Shown here: positions 26,121 to 33,482 of the stretch, in pieces
Position numbering within the stretch: the stretch's first letter is position 1
Layout: each line of letters starts with the position of its first letter
Assembly (NCBI GenBank): GCA_003946805.1
Contig: RPSH01000002.1
Coordinates: 124,001-188,000 of the forward strand
Length of the DNA: 64,000 nt
Source: Bacillus sp. 2B10
Lineage (GTDB): Bacteria; Pseudomonadota; Alphaproteobacteria; Sphingomonadales; Sphingomonadaceae
Reading direction: 5' to 3'
Position numbers and translations under genes: made by a program
The notes under the pieces: generated by a model
What the model was told of the DNA's origin: nothing
Databases searched by the model: none
What the model saw: only the letters and a program-made list of their open reading frames with translations

Positions 26121-26236
26121 ACCGTTCGTCCTGAGTAGCCGCTGAGCTTGTCGAAGCGGCGTATCGAAGGACCGTGGCGCCAAGTGCTTCGATACGGGTC
26201 TTCGACTACGCTCAGCCCCTACTCAGCACGAACGGT
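26121..26236. repeat. family B palindromic repeat, copy 2
   Basis: Arms ACCGTTCGTCCTGAGTAGCC and ...CTACTCAGCACGAACGGT. Nearly the same sequence as the repeat between chvI and chvG (19978-20092), including the inner GTATCGAAG/CTTCGATAC pair. Confidence 0.88.
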
Positions 26237-26260
26237 TTGGCTCAGTAGAACTCCGCTTCT

Positions 26261-26340
26261 AATCCCGTTCGGTTCGAGCAGCTTCGAGCCTGTCGAGAAG
26301 CGCCCGTCGAGAACCCGCCGTTCGGGCCCCCGCTCTCGAC
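26261..26340. repeat. partial inverted repeat related to the cloverleaf element
   Basis: Begins CCCGTTCGGTTCGAGCAGCT, as in the arm of the 25905-26086 element, and contains CTTCGAGCCTGTCGAGAAG and CGTCGAGAA. The second arm is diverged. Read as a decayed or half copy. Confidence 0.5.
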
Positions 26341-26375
26341 CACCCCGACCCGAACGGCACTCCGGAAAGCAAACC

Positions 26376-26846
26376 TCACTCGCCCGTAACCACCGGTATC
26401 CCCGGCAGCGCCTTCGACGTCCGTACCGTCGGCGACGTCTTGACGCTCGCGACGTTCGGCGCGGTGATAAGCTGCGTCGTCAGCATCGACTGGAACGTCT
26501 CCAGGTCCGCCGCGACGATCTTCAGGATGAAATCGATCTCGCCGTTCAGCATATGACATTCGCGCACTTCGGGGATCGTCGCGACATGCGCCTCGAACGC
26601 CGCCAGGTCGCTGCCCGCCTGGCTCTTCAGGCTGACCAGCGCGAACACCGTGATGGTGAAGCCCAGCAGCCGCGGGTCCAGCGTCGCATGATAGCCGCGG
26701 ATCGCCCCCGCTTCCTCCAGCGCGCGCACCCGGCGCAGGCACGGCGGCGCGGTCAGCCCGACGCGTTCGGCCAGTTCGACGTTCGTCATTCGCCCGTCCT
26801 CCTGCAACAGCGCAAGGATTTGCCGGTCGATACGATCGAAAGCCAT
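26376..26846 (-). CDS. Lrp/AsnC-family transcriptional regulator
   Basis: A 156-residue regulator: an N-terminal winged helix (IDRQILALLQEDGRMTNVELAERVGLTAPPCLRRVRALEE) and a C-terminal RAM/AsnC ligand domain (GFTITVFALVSLKSQ, VRECHMLNGEIDFILKIVA). The PPCLRRV recognition helix is that of the Lrp branch, so the ligand is probably an amino acid. It is divergent from the sensor kinase at 27024 with a 177-base intergenic region that is AT-richer than average; autoregulation from there is likely but not shown. Confidence 0.92.
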   Translation of the reverse strand: MAFDRIDRQILALLQEDGRMTNVELAERVGLTAPPCLRRVRALEEAGAIRGYHATLDPRLLGFTITVFALVSLKSQAGSDLAAFEAHVATIPEVRECHMLNGEIDFILKIVAADLETFQSMLTTQLITAPNVASVKTSPTVRTSKALPGIPVVTGE

Positions 26847-27023
26847 GGGTCGGGGTCCGTGATTGGGTACGAATGAAACCGTTGCCTACAGCATTATAAA
26901 ATTACGCGGAAGCGCAATTGTCCCACATTGCGACGTGCCGAAAATGGGCAGTTCCGTATTGCGGTGCGGCACGTTAAGGATCGGGCGGACCACGGATGTG
27001 CGTGGCGACCAGGCGGGTGAGCA

Positions 27024-28877
27024 GTGCGCTTCGACGATACCCTCGAAACGGTTCTCGCCTCCGATTTGACGGGGGAGGGGGCACGCGCGTCGGCGTGGCG
27101 CCAGCTGGTCGACCTGATCGGTCGCGGCCGTGCGCTCCCCGATCCGCGCGCCATCGCCCTGCTCCACGACCTGCGCGACGGTGTGCCGCGCACCGTGCGC
27201 GTCGCCAGCGCCCGCGACCTCGAATATGCCCGCCCGCCCGCCGTGCTGGTCGACCTGATCGCGACCGACGTGATCGAGGCGGCGTTGCCCGTCCTGCGCA
27301 GCGCCACGCTGTCGGCCGGCGAATGGCTGGCGCTGCTCCCGCGCCTCACCCCCGCCGCGCGCGGCGTCGTGCGCAACCGGCGCGACATCGACCCCGCCGT
27401 CCAGCGCGCGCTCGACAGCTTCGGCAGCACCGACCTCGTGCTCGGCGACGATCGCGAGAGCGTGGACGCCGCGCCCGCCGACAACGCCGGCCCGGTCGAG
27501 ACCCCGGCCTTCGCCGGGGTGACGCAAGTGGATGGTGGGTCGGGCGACGTTGAAGAGACGGCCGAGCCCGCGTCCACGTTCATCGATCCCGACACGACGC
27601 TCGCAACGACCGAACCCGACCAGGACCGTCACCCCAGCGAAGGCTGGGGTCTCTCGCAGCAGGCGAACGACGCCAGCCCCACAGAGACCCCAGCCTTCGC
27701 CGGGGTGACGCCTGTTGCCGATACCCCTTTGGCGGACGCTCCCGCGGCGAACGACGAACCCGAACCCGCCGACCCCGCCGGCCCGTTCAGCATCACCGAT
27801 GTCATGGCCCGGATCGAGGCGTTCGAACGGACGCAGGACGTTGCCCCGCCGCCCCCGCTCGCGCGCCATGACAGCTTCCGCTTCGAAACCGACGCGACCG
27901 GCATCCTGCGCTGGGTCGACGGGGTCAGCCGCGCGCCGCTGATCGGGCTGTCGCTCGATTTCGGTGCCGCGCCCGGCCATGCCCGGTTCGACGGGATCGC
28001 CGCCGGTGCGCTGCGCCAGCGCAGCCCGTTCCGCGACGCGCGACTGGTCATCGGCGGCGACAGCGATGCGGCCGGCGAATGGTGCGTGTCGGGCGTCCCC
28101 GCCTTCGACCACGCCACCGGCCGCTTCACCGGCTATCGCGGCACCGGCCGCCGCCCGCGCCGTGACGAACGCGCCGAGCCTGCGCCCCATCGCGACGCCG
28201 GCGTCGCCCAGCTGCGCCAGCTGGTCCACGAACTGCGCACGCCCGCCGGTGCCATCGCCGGTTTCGCCGAGATGATCGAGGCGCAGCTGCTCGGCCCCGT
28301 GCCGCCGGTCTATCGCGACCGCGCCGGCGCGATCCTCGACCATTCGCGCGAACTGGTGGCGGTGATCGACGATCTCGACCTCGCCGCGCGGATCGACGGC
28401 GACGCGCTCGACCTGCGCGCCGACAGCGTGGCGTTGCGCCCGGTGTTCGACGTCATCGCCGGCGACCTCGCCTCGCTCTGCGCGCTGCGCGGCACGTTGC
28501 TGGAGATCGAGCCGACCGACCTGTCGGTCACCGGCGATCGCCGCGCGGTCGAACGGCTGCTCGCCCGCCTGCTCGCGACGCTGGTGTCGGCGGGCGAGGC
28601 CGAGGAGTCGATCTATGTCCGCATGGGGCTGGAGGGCGACGGCCATGTCGCGATCGTGCTCGACCGGCCGCAGGCGCTCGACGCATGGCCCGGCGACAGC
28701 GTGTTCGACGTCGACGACGACGAACAGGACCAGTCGCTGCTCGGCACCGGCTTCGCGCTGCGCCTCGCACGCAACCTCGCCAGCGAACTGGGCGGCACGC
28801 TCGTCTTCGGTTCCGCCACGCTGACGCTGCGCCTGCCCGCGGCGGAGGCCGAAGTCGGGCAGGCGCTCAGCCGGTGA
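27024..28877 (+). CDS. sensor histidine kinase-like protein with repeat DNA in its linker
   Basis: A 617-residue cytoplasmic protein without membrane helices. Residues 1-150 are a helical N-terminal region; 150-260 a low-complexity linker; about 285-380 a PAS-like domain (FRFETDATGILRWVDG); HisKA at about 393-455 with His402 (LVHELRTPAGAIAGF); then an ATPase-like domain ending SLLGTGFALRLARNLASELGG. The N box lacks the usual Asn (RLLARLLATLVSAG), so catalysis is doubtful. The linker contains family A repeat DNA translated in frame (residues 159-167 and 202-229, TPAFAGVT and PSEGWGLS). Start GTG 27024 has AGGCGGGTGAG upstream; stop overlaps the deacetylase start. Confidence 0.82.
   Translation: MRFDDTLETVLASDLTGEGARASAWRQLVDLIGRGRALPDPRAIALLHDLRDGVPRTVRVASARDLEYARPPAVLVDLIATDVIEAALPVLRSATLSAGEWLALLPRLTPAARGVVRNRRDIDPAVQRALDSFGSTDLVLGDDRESVDAAPADNAGPVETPAFAGVTQVDGGSGDVEETAEPASTFIDPDTTLATTEPDQDRHPSEGWGLSQQANDASPTETPAFAGVTPVADTPLADAPAANDEPEPADPAGPFSITDVMARIEAFERTQDVAPPPPLARHDSFRFETDATGILRWVDGVSRAPLIGLSLDFGAAPGHARFDGIAAGALRQRSPFRDARLVIGGDSDAAGEWCVSGVPAFDHATGRFTGYRGTGRRPRRDERAEPAPHRDAGVAQLRQLVHELRTPAGAIAGFAEMIEAQLLGPVPPVYRDRAGAILDHSRELVAVIDDLDLAARIDGDALDLRADSVALRPVFDVIAGDLASLCALRGTLLEIEPTDLSVTGDRRAVERLLARLLATLVSAGEAEESIYVRMGLEGDGHVAIVLDRPQALDAWPGDSVFDVDDDEQDQSLLGTGFALRLARNLASELGGTLVFGSATLTLRLPAAEAEVGQALSR
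27498..27524. repeat. family A half-repeat inside kinase gene
   Basis: GAGACCCCGGCCTTCGCCGG followed by GGTGACG: a single arm of the family A element with its inner palindrome, encoding ETPAFAGVT in the kinase frame. Confidence 0.8.
27627..27710. repeat. family A repeat, full copy inside kinase gene
   Basis: Arms CCGTCACCCCAGCGAAGGCT... and ...GCCTTCGCCGGGGTGACG in inverted orientation, 84 bases, a multiple of three; it is read through in frame as PSEGWGLS ... TPAFAGVT. Same structure as the intergenic copies. Confidence 0.85.
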
Positions 28878-29857
28878 GTCCGTTCCGGCCCGCCGACGGC
28901 CGGCCGGTCGTCTGGCGCGACGGCTTCGGCACCCGCTTCACCGTGTTCGTCGATACCGAGGAGGAGTTCGACTGGCGCGCGCCCTTCCGCCATGACGGCT
29001 GGAGCGTCGACACCGTCGCCGCGCTGCCCGCCGCGCACGCCCGCATGGCGGCGATGGGGGTGGAGAGCTGCTATCTGGTCGACTATCCGGTCGCGACCGA
29101 TCCCGCCGCGATCGACGCGTTGCGCCACGTCGCCGCGCACGGCCGCGCCACCATCGGCGCGCAGCTCCACCCATGGGTCAACCCGCCGTTCGACGAGGCG
29201 CTGTCGCCGCGCAGCAGCTTTGCCGGCAACCTGCCGCCCGCGCTCGAAGCCGCCAAGCTCGACCGCCTGACCGCCGCGCTGACCGCGATCACCGGCACCG
29301 CGCCCGTCGTCTATCGTGCCGGCCGCTACGGCCTCGGCCCCAACACGCTGCGGCTGCTGGCGGCGCGCGGCTACGCCCTCGATAGCTCGATGCGCGCGCG
29401 CTACGATTACGGCGCGCAGGGCGGACCGGACTATCGCGCGATCGGCAACCACGCCTTCCGCACCGGCCCCGACGGGGCGATCCTCGAACTGCCGCTGACC
29501 ACCGTCTTCACCGGCCGCCTGCGCCGCGGCGGTCAGCCGCTCTATCGCGCCGCCGGCCGGATTCCGCGCGGACGGGGCCTGCTCGCCCGCCTCGGGCTCC
29601 TCCACCGCGTCGCGCTGACGCCCGAGGACATGCCGCTGGCCGACGCACTGGAGGCGGTGCGCGTCGCGGTGGGGGAGGGGGTGCGCGTCCTCAACTTCGC
29701 CTATCACTCGCCCAGCCTCGTGCCCGGCCACACCCCCTATGTCCGCGACGCCGCCGATCTCGCCGCCTTCTGGCAGTGGTGGGATGCGGTGTTGGCGCTG
29801 CTCGACCGGCTGGGCGTCCGCCCGGCGTCGAGCGACGAACTCCTCGCCGCCGCCTGA
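28874..29857 (+). CDS. polysaccharide deacetylase (NodB-like) family protein, WalW-type
   Basis: A 327-residue paralogue of the protein at 7129-8085. FTVFVDTEEEFDWRAP carries the metal Asp, AQLHPWVNPP the histidine, YRAGRYGLGPNTLRLL the second conserved strand, and FAYHSPSLVPGHTPY the C-terminal His. No signal peptide. GTG 28874 overlaps the stop of the kinase gene (GTGA), so the pair is translated together; a cytoplasmic deacetylase-like enzyme coupled to a sensor kinase is a recurring sphingomonad arrangement as I recall it, with unknown role. Confidence 0.8.
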   Translation: MSPFRPADGRPVVWRDGFGTRFTVFVDTEEEFDWRAPFRHDGWSVDTVAALPAAHARMAAMGVESCYLVDYPVATDPAAIDALRHVAAHGRATIGAQLHPWVNPPFDEALSPRSSFAGNLPPALEAAKLDRLTAALTAITGTAPVVYRAGRYGLGPNTLRLLAARGYALDSSMRARYDYGAQGGPDYRAIGNHAFRTGPDGAILELPLTTVFTGRLRRGGQPLYRAAGRIPRGRGLLARLGLLHRVALTPEDMPLADALEAVRVAVGEGVRVLNFAYHSPSLVPGHTPYVRDAADLAAFWQWWDAVLALLDRLGVRPASSDELLAAA

Positions 29858-29901
29858 TCCTTTCGCGGTCCCTGCGCGTTGGGCGGAAAAGGGGACCCAA
29901 C

Positions 29902-30396
29902 ATGCTGACGACGCAGGATGAAATGTGGATGCGCCGCGCGATCGCCATCGCCCGGACCAAGGGCGACGACCCGTCCTGCTCGCCGCTGGGATCGATCATC
30001 GTCCGCGATGGCCGCGTGCTTTCCGCCGAACCGAACCAGACCGAGATACTGCCCGACGCCACCGCCCATGCCGAGATGATGGCAATCCGCCGCGCCTGCG
30101 AGCGCGAGCGCGACATGGAACTGCGCGGCGCCACGCTCTATTCCACGCTGCAACCCTGCGGCATGTGTACCATGGCCTCGATCTGGTCGAAGGTCGCCCG
30201 CGTCGTCTACGGCGCCGGCCGCGCCGACGTCCATGCGATGTATTTCGAGGACCGCCATATCGATACGCTGGGCTTCATCGCCGATGCCTGGCGCGATGAC
30301 ATCGTGATCGAGGGCGGCTGCCTGCGCGCCGAATGCGCCGCGCTGTATTACGGCCCGGACGACGACGTGCCGCAGGACGAGCAGGGGAATATCTGA
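29902..30396 (+). CDS. zinc-dependent nucleoside/cytidine deaminase-like protein
   Basis: A 164-residue member of the CMP/dCMP deaminase superfamily. The zinc motif is complete: His56-Ala-Glu58 in DATAHAEMMAIRR and Cys86-x-x-Cys89 in TLQPCGMCTMAS. The sequence is like tRNA-adenosine deaminases and guanine deaminases in that region, but it lacks the basic C-terminal tail of TadA, and CTMASIWSKVARVVYG suggests a free-base or nucleoside substrate. ATG 29902 follows GGGGA. Substrate is unknown. Confidence 0.8.
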   Translation: MLTTQDEMWMRRAIAIARTKGDDPSCSPLGSIIVRDGRVLSAEPNQTEILPDATAHAEMMAIRRACERERDMELRGATLYSTLQPCGMCTMASIWSKVARVVYGAGRADVHAMYFEDRHIDTLGFIADAWRDDIVIEGGCLRAECAALYYGPDDDVPQDEQGNI

Positions 30397-30403
30397 TCCA
30401 CAC

Positions 30404-30534
30404 CGTCACCCCGGGCTTGAGCCGGGGTCCCGCTTCTTCTTCTACTCAGCAGCGAGGCAGAAGGTCCCCCGGTCAAGTTCGGTTCGGCGCGACGGACGCA
30501 CCACCATCCGTCATCCCGGCGAAGGCCGGGATCC
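30404..30534. repeat. family A repeat fragments
   Basis: Two arms in this gap: CGTCACCCCGGGCTTGAGCC at 30404 and CGTCATCCCGGCGAAGGCCG at 30509. They are in the same orientation and from two subtypes of the family, so they look like separate half-copies rather than one palindrome. Together with the terminator below they fill the 311-base gap after the deaminase gene. Confidence 0.65.
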
Positions 30535-30571
30535 ATTGTGTCGGGTGCTGTCGACAGGAACGCCACGCAAG

Positions 30572-30611
30572 AAAAAGGGGCCGGAAGCGCGAAGCCTCCG
30601 ACCCCTTTTCT
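30572..30611 (-). terminator. intrinsic terminator of the rplK-rplA operon
   Basis: On the minus strand AAAAGGGGTCGGAGGC, a TTCG loop and GCTTCCGGCCCCTTTT form a stem with one mismatch, followed by CTTGCG. T-rich flanks occur on both sides, so it can work in both directions. It lies about 97 bases after the rplA stop. Confidence 0.75.
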
Positions 30612-30707
30612 GTAGCGGACGACGCAGAAGTAAATTCCGCGTCGCCGGTCGGGGCTCAAGCCCCGCCGGCCGGCCTCGGGCCGTGCCCTGGGGCACGGCG
30701 TCGGCGC

Positions 30708-31406
30708 TTACGCGCCTGCAACCTCGGCCGTGTCGACCTTGATCCCCGGGCCCATCGACGAGCTGACCGCAACCTTGCGGACATACTTGCCCTTGGCGCC
30801 CGACGGCTTGGCCTTCACCACCGCATCGACCAGTGCGTCGAAATTCTCGCGCAGGTCGGCGGCCGAGAACGACGCCTTGCCGATGCCCGAATGGATGATG
30901 CCGGCCTTTTCGACGCGATATTCCACCTGGCCGCCCTTGGCCGCCTCGACCGCGGCCGCGACGTTCATCGTGACCGTGCCCAGCTTCGGGTTCGGCATCA
31001 GGCCCTTGGGGCCCAGGATCTTGCCCAGACGACCGACGAGGCCCATCATGTCCGGGGTCGCGATGCAGCGATCGAAATCGATCTTGCCGCCCTGGATCGC
31101 GTCCATCAGGTCCTCGGCACCCACCACATCGGCACCCGCCGCGGTGGCTTCCTCGGCCTTCGCGCCGCGGGCGAACACGCCGACGCGCACGGTCTTGCCG
31201 GTGCCCTTGGGCAGCGTCACCACGCCGCGGACCATCTGGTCGGCGTGACGCGGATCGACGCCCAGGTTCAGCGCGACTTCGATCGTCTCGTCGAACTTGG
31301 CGGTCGCATGGGTGCGGGCAAGCGCGATCGCTTCATCCACACCGTACAGCTTTTCGCGATCGATCGCGGTGGCGAGGGTCTTCGCCTTCTTGGTCAGCTT
31401 GGCCAC
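30708..31406 (-). CDS. rplA: 50S ribosomal protein L1
   Basis: A 232-residue L1, which forms the L1 stalk that contacts E-site tRNA and represses its own operon by binding its m[19 protein letters not shown] at the N-terminus and [30 protein letters not shown] are diagnostic. It follows rplK by 4 bases. Length is standard. In most bacteria the pair lies directly behind secE-nusG; here it does not. Confidence 0.97.
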   Translation of the reverse strand: MAKLTKKAKTLATAIDREKLYGVDEAIALARTHATAKFDETIEVALNLGVDPRHADQMVRGVVTLPKGTGKTVRVGVFARGAKAEEATAAGADVVGAEDLMDAIQGGKIDFDRCIATPDMMGLVGRLGKILGPKGLMPNPKLGTVTMNVAAAVEAAKGGQVEYRVEKAGIIHSGIGKASFSAADLRENFDALVDAVVKAKPSGAKGKYVRKVAVSSSMGPGIKVDTAEVAGA

Positions 31407-31410
31407 AGTC

Positions 31411-31848
31411 TTAACCCTCCACCACTTCGAGGCCCATCGCGCGGGCCGAACCTTCGATGATCTTCGTCGCCGCGTCGATGTCGTTGGCGTTCAGATCCTT
31501 CATCTTGATCGTGGCGATCTCGCTCAGCTGCGAACGCTTGATCTTGCCCGCGACCGACTTGCCCGGCTCCTTCGAACCCGACTTCAGGTTGATCGCCTGC
31601 TTGATGAGGTACGTCGCCGGCGGCGTCTTCGTCTCGAAGCTGAACGAACGGTCGGCATAGACGGTGATGATCGTCGGCAGCGGCGTGCCCTTGGCGATAT
31701 CGCCCGACGACGTCTGCGCGTTGAACGTCTTGCAGAATTCCATGATGTTCACGCCGCGCTGACCCAGCGCCGGGCCGATCGGCGGCGACGGCTTGGCTTC
31801 GCCCGCCGGCACCTGCAGCTTGATATAGCCGGTAATCTTCTTGGCCAT
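31411..31848 (-). CDS. rplK: 50S ribosomal protein L11
   Basis: A 145-residue L11 of the GTPase-associated centre. [29 protein letters not shown] and VEG C-terminus are diagnostic. ATG 31848 (MAKKITG) is used; a GTG two codons upstream is possible. A promoter-like pair lies about 100 bases upstream, consistent with expression independent of nusG. Confidence 0.97.
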   Translation of the reverse strand: MAKKITGYIKLQVPAGEAKPSPPIGPALGQRGVNIMEFCKTFNAQTSSGDIAKGTPLPTIITVYADRSFSFETKTPPATYLIKQAINLKSGSKEPGKSVAGKIKRSQLSEIATIKMKDLNANDIDAATKIIEGSARAMGLEVVEG

Positions 31849-31943
31849 GTTCACTCTCTCTCAAGTTTAGCGGTTCGTGCGGCGCGGCCCTTTCGGACCG
31901 GCCTCCCGCCATGGTTTCCAAAACTGTCGTTTGGGAAGCGGCG

Positions 31944-31972
31944 CGCGTAGCGGAAAAGCCGCCCCCTTGCAA
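31944..31972 (-). promoter_or_regulatory. candidate promoter for rplK-rplA
   Basis: On the minus strand TTGCAA (31972-31967), a 17-base spacer, then TACGCG (31949-31944). The spacer ends CGC directly before the -10, as in the candidate secE promoter at 35546-35574, which supports both. The -10 is poor on its own. Confidence 0.4.
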
Positions 31973-32002
31973 TGTTGGATTCCGCCTGATCCGGTGGCGG
32001 CC

Positions 32003-32842
32003 ATGCCAATGTCCAGCCCACGCCCCTATTCGCGCAAGCAGGCGCTGCAAAACGCCGCGTTCCTCGCCGAACTCGAACGCACCGGCAACGCCCGCGACGC
32101 CGCGCGCACCCTGGGCCTCAACCGCTCGATGCTGACCAAGCGCCGCAATGCCGACCCCGACTTCGCCCAGCGGTGGGAGGCGGCGCTGACCCTCGCCGCC
32201 GCGCGCCTTGCCAGGCCCGACCAGACCGAGGGCCCGGCGCGCGTCGTCCGCTCGAACGGCCGCCTGCAACTGCGCGTCTCGAAGACCCGCACCATCGACC
32301 GCGACGCCGAACAACGCTTCCTCGCGGCGCTCAGCGCCACCGCCAATGTCCGCCTGTCCGCGCAGGCCGCCGGCTTCGCCCATTCCAGCTTCTACGCCCG
32401 TGCCCGCCACAACCCCGGCTTCGCCCGCGAGATGCGCGTGGCGCTTGCCATGGGCTCCGAACGGCTGGAGGCAGCGCTGCTCGAAAGCAGCCTGCCCGAG
32501 AGCAGCACCCACGACCATTGGCGCCACAACGATCCCCCGCCGATCCCGCCGATGACGGTCGCGCAGGCGATGCAGATGATCGCGTGGAACGACAAGCGCG
32601 CGAAAGGGCTGGCCGAACCGGAGCTTGCCCGCAAGCGCGGCGAGAGCAACGCCGACTGGATCGCGCGCAAGGTGCGCGATTATCGCGCCGGGCAGATGCT
32701 GGATGAGGAGGAGATGCGGATGCTCGAGTTCGCGCAGCTGGAATGGCGGCGGGGCGGGCGGCGGACGCAGTGGGAGCCGGGCGGTTGGGAGGTGGCGTTG
32801 GAGATTGCGTTACGGGGGAAGGGCGGCCGGCTGCGTGACTAG
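32003..32842 (+). CDS. hypothetical protein with duplicated HTH-like units
   Basis: A 279-residue protein. Residues 20-69 (FLAELERTGNARDAARTLGL ...) and 106-155 (FLAALSATANVRLSAQAAGF ...) align with each other and look like two helix-turn-helix units of the kind seen in phage terminase small subunits. The C-terminal half (MIAWNDKRAKGL, GESNADWIARKVRDYRAG) is charged and helical. It may be a DNA-binding protein of phage origin or a domesticated regulator; no other phage gene is nearby. ATG 32003 is used; ATG 32009 is equally possible. Divergent from rplK. Confidence 0.65.
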   Translation: MPMSSPRPYSRKQALQNAAFLAELERTGNARDAARTLGLNRSMLTKRRNADPDFAQRWEAALTLAAARLARPDQTEGPARVVRSNGRLQLRVSKTRTIDRDAEQRFLAALSATANVRLSAQAAGFAHSSFYARARHNPGFAREMRVALAMGSERLEAALLESSLPESSTHDHWRHNDPPPIPPMTVAQAMQMIAWNDKRAKGLAEPELARKRGESNADWIARKVRDYRAGQMLDEEEMRMLEFAQLEWRRGGRRTQWEPGGWEVALEIALRGKGGRLRD

Positions 32843-32957
32843 TAGTCCGCACCACGCATTCTCCTTCTGCAATCTCCCGCGCAAGCTGTTCGTAACACAC
32901 CGCCGTCGCAAGTCGCTCCCATCGGCGCAAGCACAGTTACCTCGCCTTTGAAGGACG

Positions 32958-33482
32958 TCATCCCCCGGGTTCGCTTCCGGCGATCTCGCGTGCCATCCGT
33001 GCATAATATGCCGCCGACCCTCGGTTTCCCGCCGCCTCGAAGCGCTGTGCCGTGGCGTTCGCGCCTGCGGTGCCGGTTCGGAAAACTGCTGCCGTCTCAT
33101 TCGGACGAAGTCCGTCAGGCTGCACGACCTTCAGCGCGCGGTCGAAACGATAGGCCGTCATCAACTGCGTATCTTCGGCGCGCAACAAGCCCTGTACCGG
33201 GCGCCCGTCCGCGACCCGACCAAGGAAGAACTGATAGGGTGCCCGCTCGCCCAGCCGCAGCACGCCCAACCCCTGTGCCAGCCCGTTGGAACAGGCGCCG
33301 AGCCAACGCAAAGGCCGCCGGCCAAGGTCGGCGGGGGGCAGGACCTTGCACGCCGCCGAGGTGTCGGCTGCTGCTGTTGCGCCGCTGTCGGCCGTGCAGG
33401 CGCAGGCGATCGCTGCTGCTGCTGCCGCCACGAACAGCCGCGACTGGTATAGAACGGGGTGGATCATCGCACGTCCGATCAC
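32958..33482 (-). CDS. putative exported lipoprotein, unknown function
   Basis: A 174-residue protein with a basic/hydrophobic leader (LFVAAAAAAIACACTADS) resembling a lipoprotein signal with the modified Cys in ACAC. The mature part has AACKVLPPADLGRRPLRWLGACSNGLAQGLGVLRL and VQGLLRAEDTQLMTAYRFD, unknown to me. GTG 33482 overlaps the stop of the M15 peptidase gene (GTGA), so they form a coupled pair; ATG 33467 is an alternative. Probably an envelope protein working with the peptidase. Confidence 0.65.
   Translation of the reverse strand: MIGRAMIHPVLYQSRLFVAAAAAAIACACTADSGATAAADTSAACKVLPPADLGRRPLRWLGACSNGLAQGLGVLRLGERAPYQFFLGRVADGRPVQGLLRAEDTQLMTAYRFDRALKVVQPDGLRPNETAAVFRTGTAGANATAQRFEAAGNRGSAAYYARMAREIAGSEPGG

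Noticed and set aside
25766-26340. CRISPR-like array in the repeat cluster
   Set aside because: Repeats are inverted palindromes of different families and lengths, not evenly spaced direct repeats, and no cas genes are present.
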